This document shows, piece after piece, positions 1 to 6,811 of a DNA stretch of 12,599 nucleotides. The position numbers were made by a program, and so were the translations under genes. The DNA is from Syntrophorhabdus sp. PtaB.Bin184. GTDB taxonomy: Bacteria; Desulfobacterota; Syntrophorhabdia; Syntrophorhabdales; Syntrophorhabdaceae. Where the stretch lies: assembly GCA_002067555.1 (NCBI GenBank), contig MVQQ01000251.1:1-12599 (forward strand), given 5' to 3'. A model generated the notes under the pieces. The model did no database searches. It was not told the DNA's origin and saw only the letters and a program-made list of their open reading frames with translations. Positions within the stretch are counted from its first letter, which is position 1. The number at the start of each line of letters is the position of its first letter.

Positions 1-1610
1 CCCTCCTTGACCATGGCTGTGGCGGCAATGAGTATCCGGGAATTATCGACGCAGGAGCCAAGGTGCAGAACAGGGGGGATGCCGATGGCCTCGCACACCT
101 CCGTAAGCCCTCCGCCCGCATACAGATGCGCCGCCTCCGGCGTCAACAGCCCGGCCTTGCCGCAGGCCATGGCGCTGCAGCCCGTCGTCAGGACGAGAAC
201 ATCGTTCCTGATAAGCTCCCTTATCATGGCAAGATGGGCGGCATCATGCTGTGTCCTCACGTTGTTGCACCCGACAACACCCGCGACACCCCTGATCCTG
301 CCGTTGGCGATATTATCGTTGAGCGGCCTGTAGCTCGCCCGGAAGAGACCTCCCAGGAGGTAGGTTATCGTCTCATGGCTGAAACCCGCCACCATGTCCT
401 GGCTCTCCGCCGGAATATACACCGCGTGCCGCCTGTTGGGGTAATTCTCGATGGCCATCGCAAGAATTCTTTTCGCGATGTCAAGCCCGTGTTCCGGTTG
501 AAATTCGATATGCTCCGCACCCTCGATCATGGCCCTGTCGGAGGTGGTGATGAGTCTCGTGTGAAAACATTCCGCCACGCTCGCCAGCCCCTGCATCTGG
601 CACTGCACATCGACGGTCATGAGCTCGACGGCACCGGTCACGAGGGCCAGTTCCTGCTGCAGAAAGTTGCCGGCGCAGGGTATGCCGTGACGCATGAGTA
701 TCTCGTTGGCACTGCAGCACATGCCCGTCAGATTCACACCCTTCGCCCCGACCTTCTCTGTAAGCTCCCTGATACCCGGATCATGGCTCGCGGTCACAAG
801 CATCTCGGGCAGGAGCGGCTCATGACCGTGGACCACGATATTGACGTGGTCCTCCTTCAAGACACCGAGATTGATGGAACCAAGCACCGGGACCGGGGTG
901 CCGAACATGATGTCCTGGAGCTCCGTGGATATCATCGAACCGCCCCAGCCATCAGCGATCGCCGCACGCGCGGCCTGCTGGAGGATGTGCCGGTAGTCCT
1001 GATCGACACCCATGTGGGTCCTGTGCATGACCTCCACTATCTCGCGGTCTATGCCGCGCGGCAGGACCCCGAGTTTCCTCCAGATCTCCTGTCTGCGCAG
1101 TGGCGCCTTTCCCGCGTAAAGGAGTTCGCCGCTCTGCTTGCCGAACTCGTTAAGTGCCTTTTCGCCGAGTTCTATGGCTATGTCCTTTACGTCACGTTTC
1201 TCTATATTGATACCGAAATCGAGGGCGACCTCGAAAAGCTTTATCTCGTCCTTGATGGAAAAACCCTGTGATTCGCCCCGGGCGGTCTTGAGAAAGGTCA
1301 AGACGACCTCGCGGGCGTGGTCCGAGTGGGCCGCGGAGCCGGCCGCCACTTTCCTGGCAAAATTCCTGGCCACCACGGTATCGACGGTCGCGCCGCAGAC
1401 ACCCATGCGCCGTGTGCCCTCGCCTTTCTTCGGGCGCGGCATCCTGCAAGGGCCCATGGAGCAGATCTTGCAACAGCTCTCTTCCACCCCGATGGGACAG
1501 GGTTTCATCACGTCGGCGCGGGAAAAAACGGTGGAAATATCTTCCCTTTCGGCCTTGTCGATAAGCTCGAGGGTTGCCTTGTCGATGCTTTTTTCCTTGC
1601 CGTCGGCCAT
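1..1610 (-). CDS. cooS: Anaerobic Ni-Fe-S carbon monoxide dehydrogenase catalytic subunit (partial, C-terminus missing)
   Basis: This enzyme interconverts CO and CO2 at a Ni-Fe-S C-cluster and in the Wood-Ljungdahl pathway supplies CO to acetyl-CoA synthase. It is cytoplasmic. 536 complete codons are visible before the left edge; the family is usually about 630-670 residues, so roughly 100 are missing. The ligand set is complete as far as can be read: C38 and C46 (D-cluster), C47, C50, C55 and C72 (B-cluster), and the C-cluster ligands H261 (in HGHEP), C298 (in GMCCSAN), C337 (DVQCQM), C448 (GCNN), C478 (TTGCSAMACGK) and C520 (GSCVDN). The ATG at 1610-1608 has an upstream AAAGGAG and lies 18 bases after acsD. 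The gene is last of six visible co-directional genes. It could be called acsA instead; whether it is the ACS-bound form depends on an acsB gene beyond the edge. Confidence 0.96.
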   Translation of the reverse strand, partial: MADGKEKSIDKATLELIDKAEREDISTVFSRADVMKPCPIGVEESCCKICSMGPCRMPRPKKGEGTRRMGVCGATVDTVVARNFARKVAAGSAAHSDHAREVVLTFLKTARGESQGFSIKDEIKLFEVALDFGINIEKRDVKDIAIELGEKALNEFGKQSGELLYAGKAPLRRQEIWRKLGVLPRGIDREIVEVMHRTHMGVDQDYRHILQQAARAAIADGWGGSMISTELQDIMFGTPVPVLGSINLGVLKEDHVNIVVHGHEPLLPEMLVTASHDPGIRELTEKVGAKGVNLTGMCCSANEILMRHGIPCAGNFLQQELALVTGAVELMTVDVQCQMQGLASVAECFHTRLITTSDRAMIEGAEHIEFQPEHGLDIAKRILAMAIENYPNRRHAVYIPAESQDMVAGFSHETITYLLGGLFRASYRPLNDNIANGRIRGVAGVVGCNNVRTQHDAAHLAMIRELIRNDVLVLTTGCSAMACGKAGLLTPEAAHLYAGGGLTEVCEAIGIPPVLHLGSCVDNSRILIAATAMVKE

Positions 1611-1628
1611 TGTTTCTCCTTTTGCGCC

Positions 1629-2573
1629 TTACGCGCAGAGCTCGCCGATCATATCCCTGATGAGGGACACGCTGTCGGGATGGCGCATTACGACGATGTC
1701 CGCCCCGGCGACAAGGAGCGTCATCGCTGTGACCGCCTCCATGAGGATGGAACGCCTCCTCTCGTCGCCCAGTTTCGGGTCCTCGTCCCTGGTCAGCCTC
1801 GTCTCCCGGGTTTTCCAAACCTCCGGGGCAAGATTGCAGATGATGGGGAACTGGAGCTTGGCGTCCTCCTGCGTGAGTGCAGCCATCCTGTCGCGCTCCA
1901 TCACCGAATACGTGTATTCCAGGCCATAGCCGAGGCCTCCTGTCGTGGGATCGATGACGATCTTCTCCTCGTTGACCCCGAGGTTGCCAAGCAGGATATT
2001 GAGCTGCTTAGCCAGATTGACGTCTATGGGAGAGGATGCCATGACGACCTGGCCGTAGCCGATGGCCATGGCTCCTATCTGTTTATAGTTCTTGTCCGAA
2101 ACGGGACCGACGGCCACATTCCTGCCCTCGCAGGCCTCAGCGACCCTTCTCAAGAGCTCGCCGTCCTTGTCATCGTTTGCCGTTCCCCAGGCAAGAAGGG
2201 GTACGTCGATGGCGTCAGCCACTCTCTTCACGACCTCGACGACCTCTTCGGTCCCTTTGTTCTCACCGTTGGGGTCGGCGCTCCTCAGCTGAAGGACGAT
2301 CATCTCGGCCCCGTACGTGTCGATGCATTTCCTTGCCCAGGCAACGGGATCGGAAAGCACGTCCCGGTAAGGTTCGATGGCCCACTCCTGCCATTCATCG
2401 GGAGGACCATCCCAGACCTCGAAGGCAACCCTCGGAGTATTCGGCATGTCGCCCTCGAAACGGTGGAAAGGATAACAACTCGCACCGCCTATGCGCACTG
2501 CCTTCGGCCCCGTGCCCAGGGCGACCTCCCGGATACTCCCGGTGTACTTTATCTTAGGAATCTCAAAGGCCAT
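1629..2573 (-). CDS. acsD: Corrinoid iron-sulfur protein small subunit (CODH/ACS delta subunit)
   Basis: The small subunit of the corrinoid Fe-S protein is a TIM-barrel protein. With the large subunit AcsC it carries the cobamide that takes a methyl group from methyl-tetrahydrofolate and hands it to acetyl-CoA synthase. The 314-residue length is normal for the family. Recognition rests on the overall sequence: the N-terminus MAFEIPKIKYTGSIREVALG, an early GGASCYPFHRFEG segment, a central PLLAWGTAND strand/loop, and a late IVIDPTTGGLGYGLEYTYS segment. The start is supported by GGGAGG five bases upstream. It lies 40 bases after the small unknown gene and 18 bases before cooS. AcsC is not in the window; it would be expected downstream. 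The cdhD name is used for the archaeal homologue. Confidence 0.94.
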   Translation of the reverse strand: MAFEIPKIKYTGSIREVALGTGPKAVRIGGASCYPFHRFEGDMPNTPRVAFEVWDGPPDEWQEWAIEPYRDVLSDPVAWARKCIDTYGAEMIVLQLRSADPNGENKGTEEVVEVVKRVADAIDVPLLAWGTANDDKDGELLRRVAEACEGRNVAVGPVSDKNYKQIGAMAIGYGQVVMASSPIDVNLAKQLNILLGNLGVNEEKIVIDPTTGGLGYGLEYTYSVMERDRMAALTQEDAKLQFPIICNLAPEVWKTRETRLTRDEDPKLGDERRRSILMEAVTAMTLLVAGADIVVMRHPDSVSLIRDMIGELCA

Positions 2574-2613
2574 CTCTTCCTCCCATGTGTTCGACTATGT
2601 ACGAATGCTGCCA

Positions 2614-2829
2614 TCAGGCTTCCTGTTTTCTCTTCTCGCTCCCGTACCAGTCGGCGCTGTACCAGTAGCGCATGGCAGAGCGTATGAACCCGAGCCTTTC
2701 ATCACGGCTGGCAAGCTTCTCCCGCCAGTCCCCCCGTTCCTCGGGCTTGCCTTCCTCGAAGGTCGCCCCGAGGACCTTCACCTTCCTGCCCGCATGGTCT
2801 TCCTTCTCCTCGTATCTATACCCTTCCAT
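2614..2829 (-). CDS. Small charged protein of unknown function in the Wood-Ljungdahl operon (71 aa)
   Basis: I do not recognise this protein. It has 71 residues, is very rich in Lys, Arg, Glu and Asp, has no cysteine, no hydrophobic segment and no signal peptide, and should be cytoplasmic. The C-terminal third holds an aromatic cluster, RYWYSADWYGSEK (residues about 54-66). Three points favour a real gene. It starts 3 bases after the folD stop. It has a plausible ribosome site (GGAAGGGAAG, about six bases before the ATG). It also fills an otherwise 260-base hole in a tightly packed operon, ending 40 bases before acsD. Its placement between folD and acsD suggests an accessory or assembly role with corrinoid or folate proteins, but that is inference from context only. 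A homologue search could reveal a named small family. Confidence 0.75.
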   Translation of the reverse strand: MEGYRYEEKEDHAGRKVKVLGATFEEGKPEERGDWREKLASRDERLGFIRSAMRYWYSADWYGSEKRKQEA

Positions 2830-2832
2830 GTC

Positions 2833-3720
2833 TCACTTCCCTTCCGCGGCAATCTCGGCCGCCTTGAGCGTGTTCTGCATGAGCATGGTGATCGTCATGG
2901 GCCCCACACCGCCCGGGACGGGCGTGATAACGGAGGCCTTCTCCTTCACCGCATCGAAATCGACGTCGCCGCAGAGCTTCGCCTTGCCCTCGGGGGTCAT
3001 CCCTGTCCTGTTGACGCCGACATCGATCACGACGGCACCATCCTTCACCATGTCGGCGGTTATCGCTTTGGCCTTGCCCGCCGCGACTATGAGGATGTCC
3101 GCCCTCCGGGTGTGCGCCGCCAGGTCACGTGTCGACGTGTGGCACATGGTCACCGTGGCGTTGGCGTTCGCCTCCTTCTGGACGAGCATCATGGAGATGG
3201 GCTTGCCGACGAGATTACTCCTCCCGACGACGACAACCTCGGCGCCCTTTGTCTTAACACCTGCCATCCCGAGAAGCTCTTTGATGCCAAAGGGAGTGCA
3301 GGGATAAAAACGCGCCTCGCCTATCATGAGCCTGCCCATATTCATGGGGTGCAGGCCGTCCACATCCTTGTCGGGATCTATGGCGTTGAGAACCCTCTTT
3401 TCGTTGATATGCTTCGGCAGGGGCAGCTGAACGAGGATACCGTGGATGGCGGGGTCACCGTTGTACTTCCCGATGAGGTCGAGAAGCTTCTCCTCGGATA
3501 TGTCTGCCGGCTGGTCTTCCTGAATTGAGTGGAAGCCAAGCTCCCTGGCAGTTCTCTGTTTTCCGGTGACGTAGCTCACGGACGCCGGGTTGTCCCCAAC
3601 GAGAATGGTCACGAGACCCGGCGTGACGCCCGTTCTTTCACGGAGAGCGACCACCTCCCGGGCTATCCGCGCCCGGACCTGTTTCGCCACCTCCGTACCG
3701 CTCAGGATCCTTGCCGTCAT
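2833..3720 (-). CDS. folD: Bifunctional methylene-tetrahydrofolate dehydrogenase / methenyl-tetrahydrofolate cyclohydrolase
   Basis: FolD interconverts 5,10-methylene-, 5,10-methenyl- and 10-formyl-tetrahydrofolate and is a step of the methyl branch of the Wood-Ljungdahl pathway. The 295-residue protein shows the family landmarks: Y50 and K54 of the catalytic YVxxK segment, GILVQLPLP at 94-102 with Q98, KDVDG around D121, PCTPFG at 140-145, the nucleotide-binding VVVGRSNLVGKP at 163-174, and the C-terminal signature PVPGGVGPMT at 267-276. I chose the ATG at 3720 because GGGAGG lies eight bases upstream and because MTARILSG matches family N-termini. An in-frame ATG at 3789 would add 23 residues that fall inside cooC. 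The gene begins 13 bases after cooC ends and its stop is 3 bases from the next start. Its location here points to dedicated C1 flux rather than only housekeeping folate synthesis. Confidence 0.96.
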   Translation of the reverse strand: MTARILSGTEVAKQVRARIAREVVALRERTGVTPGLVTILVGDNPASVSYVTGKQRTARELGFHSIQEDQPADISEEKLLDLIGKYNGDPAIHGILVQLPLPKHINEKRVLNAIDPDKDVDGLHPMNMGRLMIGEARFYPCTPFGIKELLGMAGVKTKGAEVVVVGRSNLVGKPISMMLVQKEANANATVTMCHTSTRDLAAHTRRADILIVAAGKAKAITADMVKDGAVVIDVGVNRTGMTPEGKAKLCGDVDFDAVKEKASVITPVPGGVGPMTITMLMQNTLKAAEIAAEGK

Positions 3721-3733
3721 ACACACTCCTCCC

Positions 3734-4504
3734 TCATAGACCGGCGCTCCCGTCGCGACCCATCGTCCCTTCGAAGATGGCCCATGCATCTGTAAGCGAA
3801 CTCGACGAGGACGTCAGCTCGAAAACGCTCTTTCCCTCCGCGTCGGCGCGAACGAGATCCTCATCGTCCCTGACGATGCCGCCTATCACGACACCTCTTT
3901 CGCCAGCCGTCTTCTCCAGCATGCCGCCGTCATTCCCTCTCACACGGTTGACTACGACAACGGTCTTCCCTATGTGAAGACCGAGTTCTCCTATGATCGA
4001 CAGGATCCGGTCAACCGTGAGGATCCCCCGCGGCGTCGGGTCCGATACCACGTAAAGGATATCCACGTCCTGCGTCACAAGCCGGCTCATGTGCTCCATG
4101 CCCGCCTCGTTGTCGACCACCACGAAGGCGTAGTTGCCCTTCAGGGCGTCGATATACTTCTTCGCCATGCTGTTCGCCGCACAGTAGCACCCGGGACCCT
4201 CGGGCCTTCCCATAACAAGAAGATCGAAGCCCTTTGCCTCGATGACCGCCTCCTGGACCTTGTATTCCAGCCAGCTGTCCTTGCTCATGCCCGTGGGAAC
4301 ATCCTCCCTAAGCTTCTCCCGCGCCTCTCCGATCGTTGCGTGGACGCTGAGACCCAGCACCTCGTTGAGGTTTGAGTTGGGATCGGCATCGACGGCAAGC
4401 ACCGGACCCTTCCCCACCTTCTCCACGAGATACCTGACAAGCATCCCTCCTATGGTCGTCTTGCCAACACCGCCTTTACCCGCCAGTGCGATCACTCTAG
4501 GCAT
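3734..4504 (-). CDS. cooC: CooC/AcsF-type nickel-insertion ATPase for carbon monoxide dehydrogenase
   Basis: CooC is a MinD/Mrp-type P-loop ATPase that binds nickel and loads it into the C-cluster of CODH. The protein has 256 residues. It shows a deviant Walker A motif GKGGVGKTT (residues 9-17), the VDADPNSNLNEVLG switch segment (38-51), a CxC pair at C106 and C108 in PGCYCAAN that matches the metal-binding pair of CooC dimers, and VVVDNEAGMEH (128-138) as Walker B and following segment. The start at 4504 has GGAGG six bases upstream. A longer in-frame reading from 4609 would only translate the heptamer repeats upstream, so it is rejected. It lies upstream of folD and two genes away from cooS. 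AcsF is the alternative name when the partner is the CODH/ACS complex. It is separated from acsV by a 157-base gap filled with fold-back repeats. Confidence 0.93.
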   Translation of the reverse strand: MPRVIALAGKGGVGKTTIGGMLVRYLVEKVGKGPVLAVDADPNSNLNEVLGLSVHATIGEAREKLREDVPTGMSKDSWLEYKVQEAVIEAKGFDLLVMGRPEGPGCYCAANSMAKKYIDALKGNYAFVVVDNEAGMEHMSRLVTQDVDILYVVSDPTPRGILTVDRILSIIGELGLHIGKTVVVVNRVRGNDGGMLEKTAGERGVVIGGIVRDDEDLVRADAEGKSVFELTSSSSSLTDAWAIFEGTMGRDGSAGL

Positions 4505-4531
4505 AAAGGCCTCCTGCGCCTCCTGCGGAGG

Positions 4532-4668
4532 CAGGTGATGGGTGATGGGTGATGGGTGATGGGAAAGACCTTTTTTCATCAATTCCATAACACGCGACCC
4601 ATGATCCACGATCCGTCTTCGTCTCTCTTCTCATAACCTATTACCTATGACCTATGACCTATCACCTG
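4532..4668. repeat. Fold-back heptamer array A between acsV and cooC
   Basis: The left arm, read on plus, is CAGGTGA (4532-4538), TGGGTGA three times (4539-4559) and TGGGAAA. The right arm, read on minus from 4668 to 4634, is CAGGTGA, TAGGTCA, TAGGTCA, TAGGTAA, TAGGTTA. The arms are thus inverted with respect to each other and share CAGGTGAT exactly, with a spacer of about 67 bases. The spacer itself holds three more 7-bp units on plus (GACCCAT, GATCCAC, GATCCGT at 4596-4616). The outermost unit of the right arm supplies the acsV stop codon. Function unknown; a transcript could fold across it and set relative expression of acsV and cooC. Confidence 0.85.
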
Positions 4669-6614
4669 TTCTTTAGAGCCTTCATCGTCTCCGGAAAGGC
4701 CCTGCCATCCGTGTGGGGGAGGAACATCGCCGCCATAAATTCATCCATGAACTGTGCATTGTTCGACAGCTCGATGTTTGTCATCGACCGCGCCACCTCA
4801 CCCGCCTTTTCGAAGAAACCGCGTGAGACCGCGGCTATCCTGGCGCCTCCCAGGGAGGCATTTCCCATGAACCGGAAACGCTCCGCCGGCAGTTCGGGCA
4901 GAAGGCCCATGACAATCGCCTTTTCGACGTCTATGGAGTGGCCGAAGCCTCCCGCAATAATAACCATATCGAGATCGCCAAATGCAAGGCCCCCATTCTC
5001 GAGGAGCACCGAGCAACCCGCGTACACCGCTGCCTTCGTCCGAATAATGTTGTCAAGGTCTATCTCGGTGATGACGATATCCCGCTCGATATTCGTTTCC
5101 GACGCGAAACACAGGACGTATTCCCGGCCGTTCGAGCCGTCCCGTACCCTCCTCGTCTGTTGCCCGGTCGAGAACTTCCCGTTGCGGTCTATCACTCCCG
5201 CGAGAAGAAGCTCGGCCACGACGTCGATGAGGCCGGAACCACAGATCCCGAGCGGCTTCCTCCTGCCTATGGTGAGGATCATCGGCTCCAGGGTGACGGG
5301 GTTGACGCGCACTTTTTCGATCGCACCCGGGGCCGCCCGAGTGCCGAACTCGATGCCTCCGCCCTCAAAAGCGGGACCGGCGGAACAGGAGGCGCACAGG
5401 AGCCACTGTCTGTTCCCGAGCACGATCTCGCCATTGGTCCCGATATCCATGAAGAGTGATACGCCCTCCCTTTCCGTCATACCCGAAAGCGCCACTCCGG
5501 ATACGATGTCTCCCCCCACATAGGATGAGACACCCGGAATGGCAAAGAGACGCGCATGGGGCGCCGTTTCGAGACCGACCTCCCCGCAGCCGACGGGCGG
5601 AAAGGCCGTCGCGAGCGGGGTATAGGGGGCGAGCATGATATACTTCGGTTCTATACCGTAGAAAAGGTGCATCATCGTCGTGTTCCCGGCCACGACGATG
5701 TGGCTTACGTCGGCCCTGTCAACGCCCTTCTCTTCCAGAAGCTCACCGATGAGGAGGTTCACCGTGGAAACGACCACCTCCTGAAGCTTCCTGAGTCCGT
5801 TGCGTTTCCCCGCATACATGATCCTGCTGATCACGTCCTCTCCGAAACTGATCTGCCTGTTATAGTCCGAAGAAGACGCGAGAATGATCCCTTTCCCGTC
5901 TTCCTGGTCACAGCAGAGGAGCTGGGCGGCAACGGTGGTCGTTCCGATGTCGACGGCAATGGCGTAATGGGACGCCCCGACGTCGCCCTTCGTGATGGAT
6001 GTGATCTCTTTCCGGCCGCTCATGACCACGTCGACGGTGACATTCCAGCCCGCGTCCCTGAGCTTTGCACCGAGACCCCGCATCACTCTCAAGGGCAGGA
6101 CGACGGGGTCCCCGCATCCCGGTCTTGATGCCAATGCCCGTGCTATCCTCGCCGCGTCGGAAATATTGTCCTGCTCGTCGGGACGATGAATAGTGAGATT
6201 GTACCTTTCCACCAGCGGCTCCCGGCCGTATTCGCCGAGGAACGCCTCGTCGATGTCACCCGCGTCCACGTCACTCATGACGGTCGATCTTCTCAGGATG
6301 CTTCTGTCCACCTGCGATTCCAGCGGGATCTCGATCACGACATCGCCGCTGACACTGGAGAGGCAGGCAAGACGCACGCCCGCAGCGTAGTCCTCTTCAC
6401 CGATGGAAGGATGGGTGGATGAGTTCAAAGTACCCTCCGCCATCCGTACCCTGCACTTTCCGCAGACTCCCCTTCCCCCGCAGGAGGCGTTTATATGCAC
6501 CCCCGCCTTCATGGCGATTTCGAGTAAGTTCTCTCCTTCTTCTGCCGGGATGGTCCGTTCCATCGGCAGAAATCTTATTCTGTATTCTGGCGGCATAGTT
6601 TTTAGACACACCAT
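4662..6614 (-). CDS. acsV: Reductive activator of the corrinoid iron-sulfur protein (RACo; ferredoxin-ASKHA ATPase)
   Basis: RACo uses ATP to drive reduction of inactive Co(II) corrinoid Fe-S protein to the active Co(I) state. The N-terminal 2Fe-2S ferredoxin domain has C45, C51, C54 and C84 (CGGRGVCGKC, then RLACLS). A linker follows to about residue 215, then an ASKHA ATPase domain with AVDIGTTT (220-227), AGNTTMMH (309-316), MDIGTNGE (389-396), GICGSG (456-461) and AGGFGHS (554-560). This is the DUF4445 architecture. Numbering is from the ATG at 6614 (650 residues). The start is uncertain: the GTG at 6632 and the ATG at 6596 are also in frame, and the 6596 start (MPPEYRIRFLP) best resembles family N-termini. 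None has a well-spaced ribosome site; the best one lies upstream at 6667-6674. It is the first gene of the operon, divergent from the IclR gene. Related ferredoxin-ASKHA activators serve other corrinoid methyltransferases, but the acsD and cooS context supports acsV. Confidence 0.92.
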   Translation of the reverse strand: MVCLKTMPPEYRIRFLPMERTIPAEEGENLLEIAMKAGVHINASCGGRGVCGKCRVRMAEGTLNSSTHPSIGEEDYAAGVRLACLSSVSGDVVIEIPLESQVDRSILRRSTVMSDVDAGDIDEAFLGEYGREPLVERYNLTIHRPDEQDNISDAARIARALASRPGCGDPVVLPLRVMRGLGAKLRDAGWNVTVDVVMSGRKEITSITKGDVGASHYAIAVDIGTTTVAAQLLCCDQEDGKGIILASSSDYNRQISFGEDVISRIMYAGKRNGLRKLQEVVVSTVNLLIGELLEEKGVDRADVSHIVVAGNTTMMHLFYGIEPKYIMLAPYTPLATAFPPVGCGEVGLETAPHARLFAIPGVSSYVGGDIVSGVALSGMTEREGVSLFMDIGTNGEIVLGNRQWLLCASCSAGPAFEGGGIEFGTRAAPGAIEKVRVNPVTLEPMILTIGRRKPLGICGSGLIDVVAELLLAGVIDRNGKFSTGQQTRRVRDGSNGREYVLCFASETNIERDIVITEIDLDNIIRTKAAVYAGCSVLLENGGLAFGDLDMVIIAGGFGHSIDVEKAIVMGLLPELPAERFRFMGNASLGGARIAAVSRGFFEKAGEVARSMTNIELSNNAQFMDEFMAAMFLPHTDGRAFPETMKALKNR

Positions 6615-6666
6615 TCTACCAAATTCTTCCACCTTTGAACATACCCTAATTTCCGGGGCAGTAATT

Positions 6667-6674
6667 CCTCCTTC
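6667..6674 (-). promoter_or_regulatory. Strong orphan Shine-Dalgarno upstream of acsV
   Basis: The minus strand reads GAAGGAGG here, the best ribosome-binding sequence in the gap, but the nearest in-frame acsV start is 34 bases further on. Five bases downstream is a CTG (6661-6659) that opens a 19-codon reading frame ending at TAA 6604-6602, five bases before the acsV candidate ATG at 6596. It may be a leader peptide with translational coupling, or an unused site. Confidence 0.4.
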
Positions 6675-6690
6675 GGGTTCTGGAAATCAG

Positions 6691-6708
6691 GTGTTCACTA
6701 TCATAAAT
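6691..6708 (-). promoter_or_regulatory. Candidate operator O1 for the IclR regulator on the acsV side
   Basis: GTGTTCACTATCATAAAT matches 15 of 18 positions with the copy at 6793-6810. Its left half TTCAC is intact; the right half is degenerate. On the minus strand it contains TATGAT (6705-6700), a possible -10 element for acsV, though no convincing -35 is found 16-18 bases upstream. Repression or activation of the operon from here is inference. Confidence 0.55.
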
Positions 6709-6765
6709 ACACACCGACCCTTTGGATACCACCCTTTTTAAAGCAGTATTATCAATAAATTAACG

Positions 6766-6794
6766 TTGACAAAAGACCTCTGATACTATATAGT
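6766..6794 (+). promoter_or_regulatory. Sigma-70 promoter of the IclR-family gene
   Basis: TTGACA (6766-6771) and TATAGT (6789-6794) are separated by exactly 17 bases. The predicted start near 6801 leaves only about 11 bases before the ATG at 6812. That leader has no Shine-Dalgarno sequence, so the message would be almost leaderless. Confidence 0.75.
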
Positions 6795-6810
6795 GTTCAC
6801 CATCGTGAAT
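6793..6810 (+). promoter_or_regulatory. Candidate operator O2 of the IclR regulator (autoregulation)
   Basis: GTGTTCACCATCGTGAAT contains the perfect palindrome TTCAC-CATC-GTGAA (6796-6809). It overlaps the last bases of the -10 element and the transcription start and ends one base before the start codon, the classic place for an autorepressor. A degenerate copy lies 102 bp away at 6691-6708. IclR-family proteins commonly bind short palindromes of this size. Confidence 0.65.
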
Positions 6811-6811
6811 T

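Noticed and set aside
63..1271. Long plus-strand reading frame of about 400 codons
   Set aside because: It is antisense to cooS in codon-phase register. The minus-strand frame carries every expected CODH ligand, while this one shows no recognisable domain.
1317..2687. Plus-strand reading frame of about 450 codons across cooS and acsD
   Set aside because: It spans the 3' and 5' ends of two convincing minus-strand genes and their gap, as expected of a GC-rich shadow frame.
4505..4609. N-terminal extension of CooC with a peptide such as HHPSPITHH
   Set aside because: This is translated heptamer repeat. The ATG at 4504 has a proper ribosome site and the P-loop follows directly.
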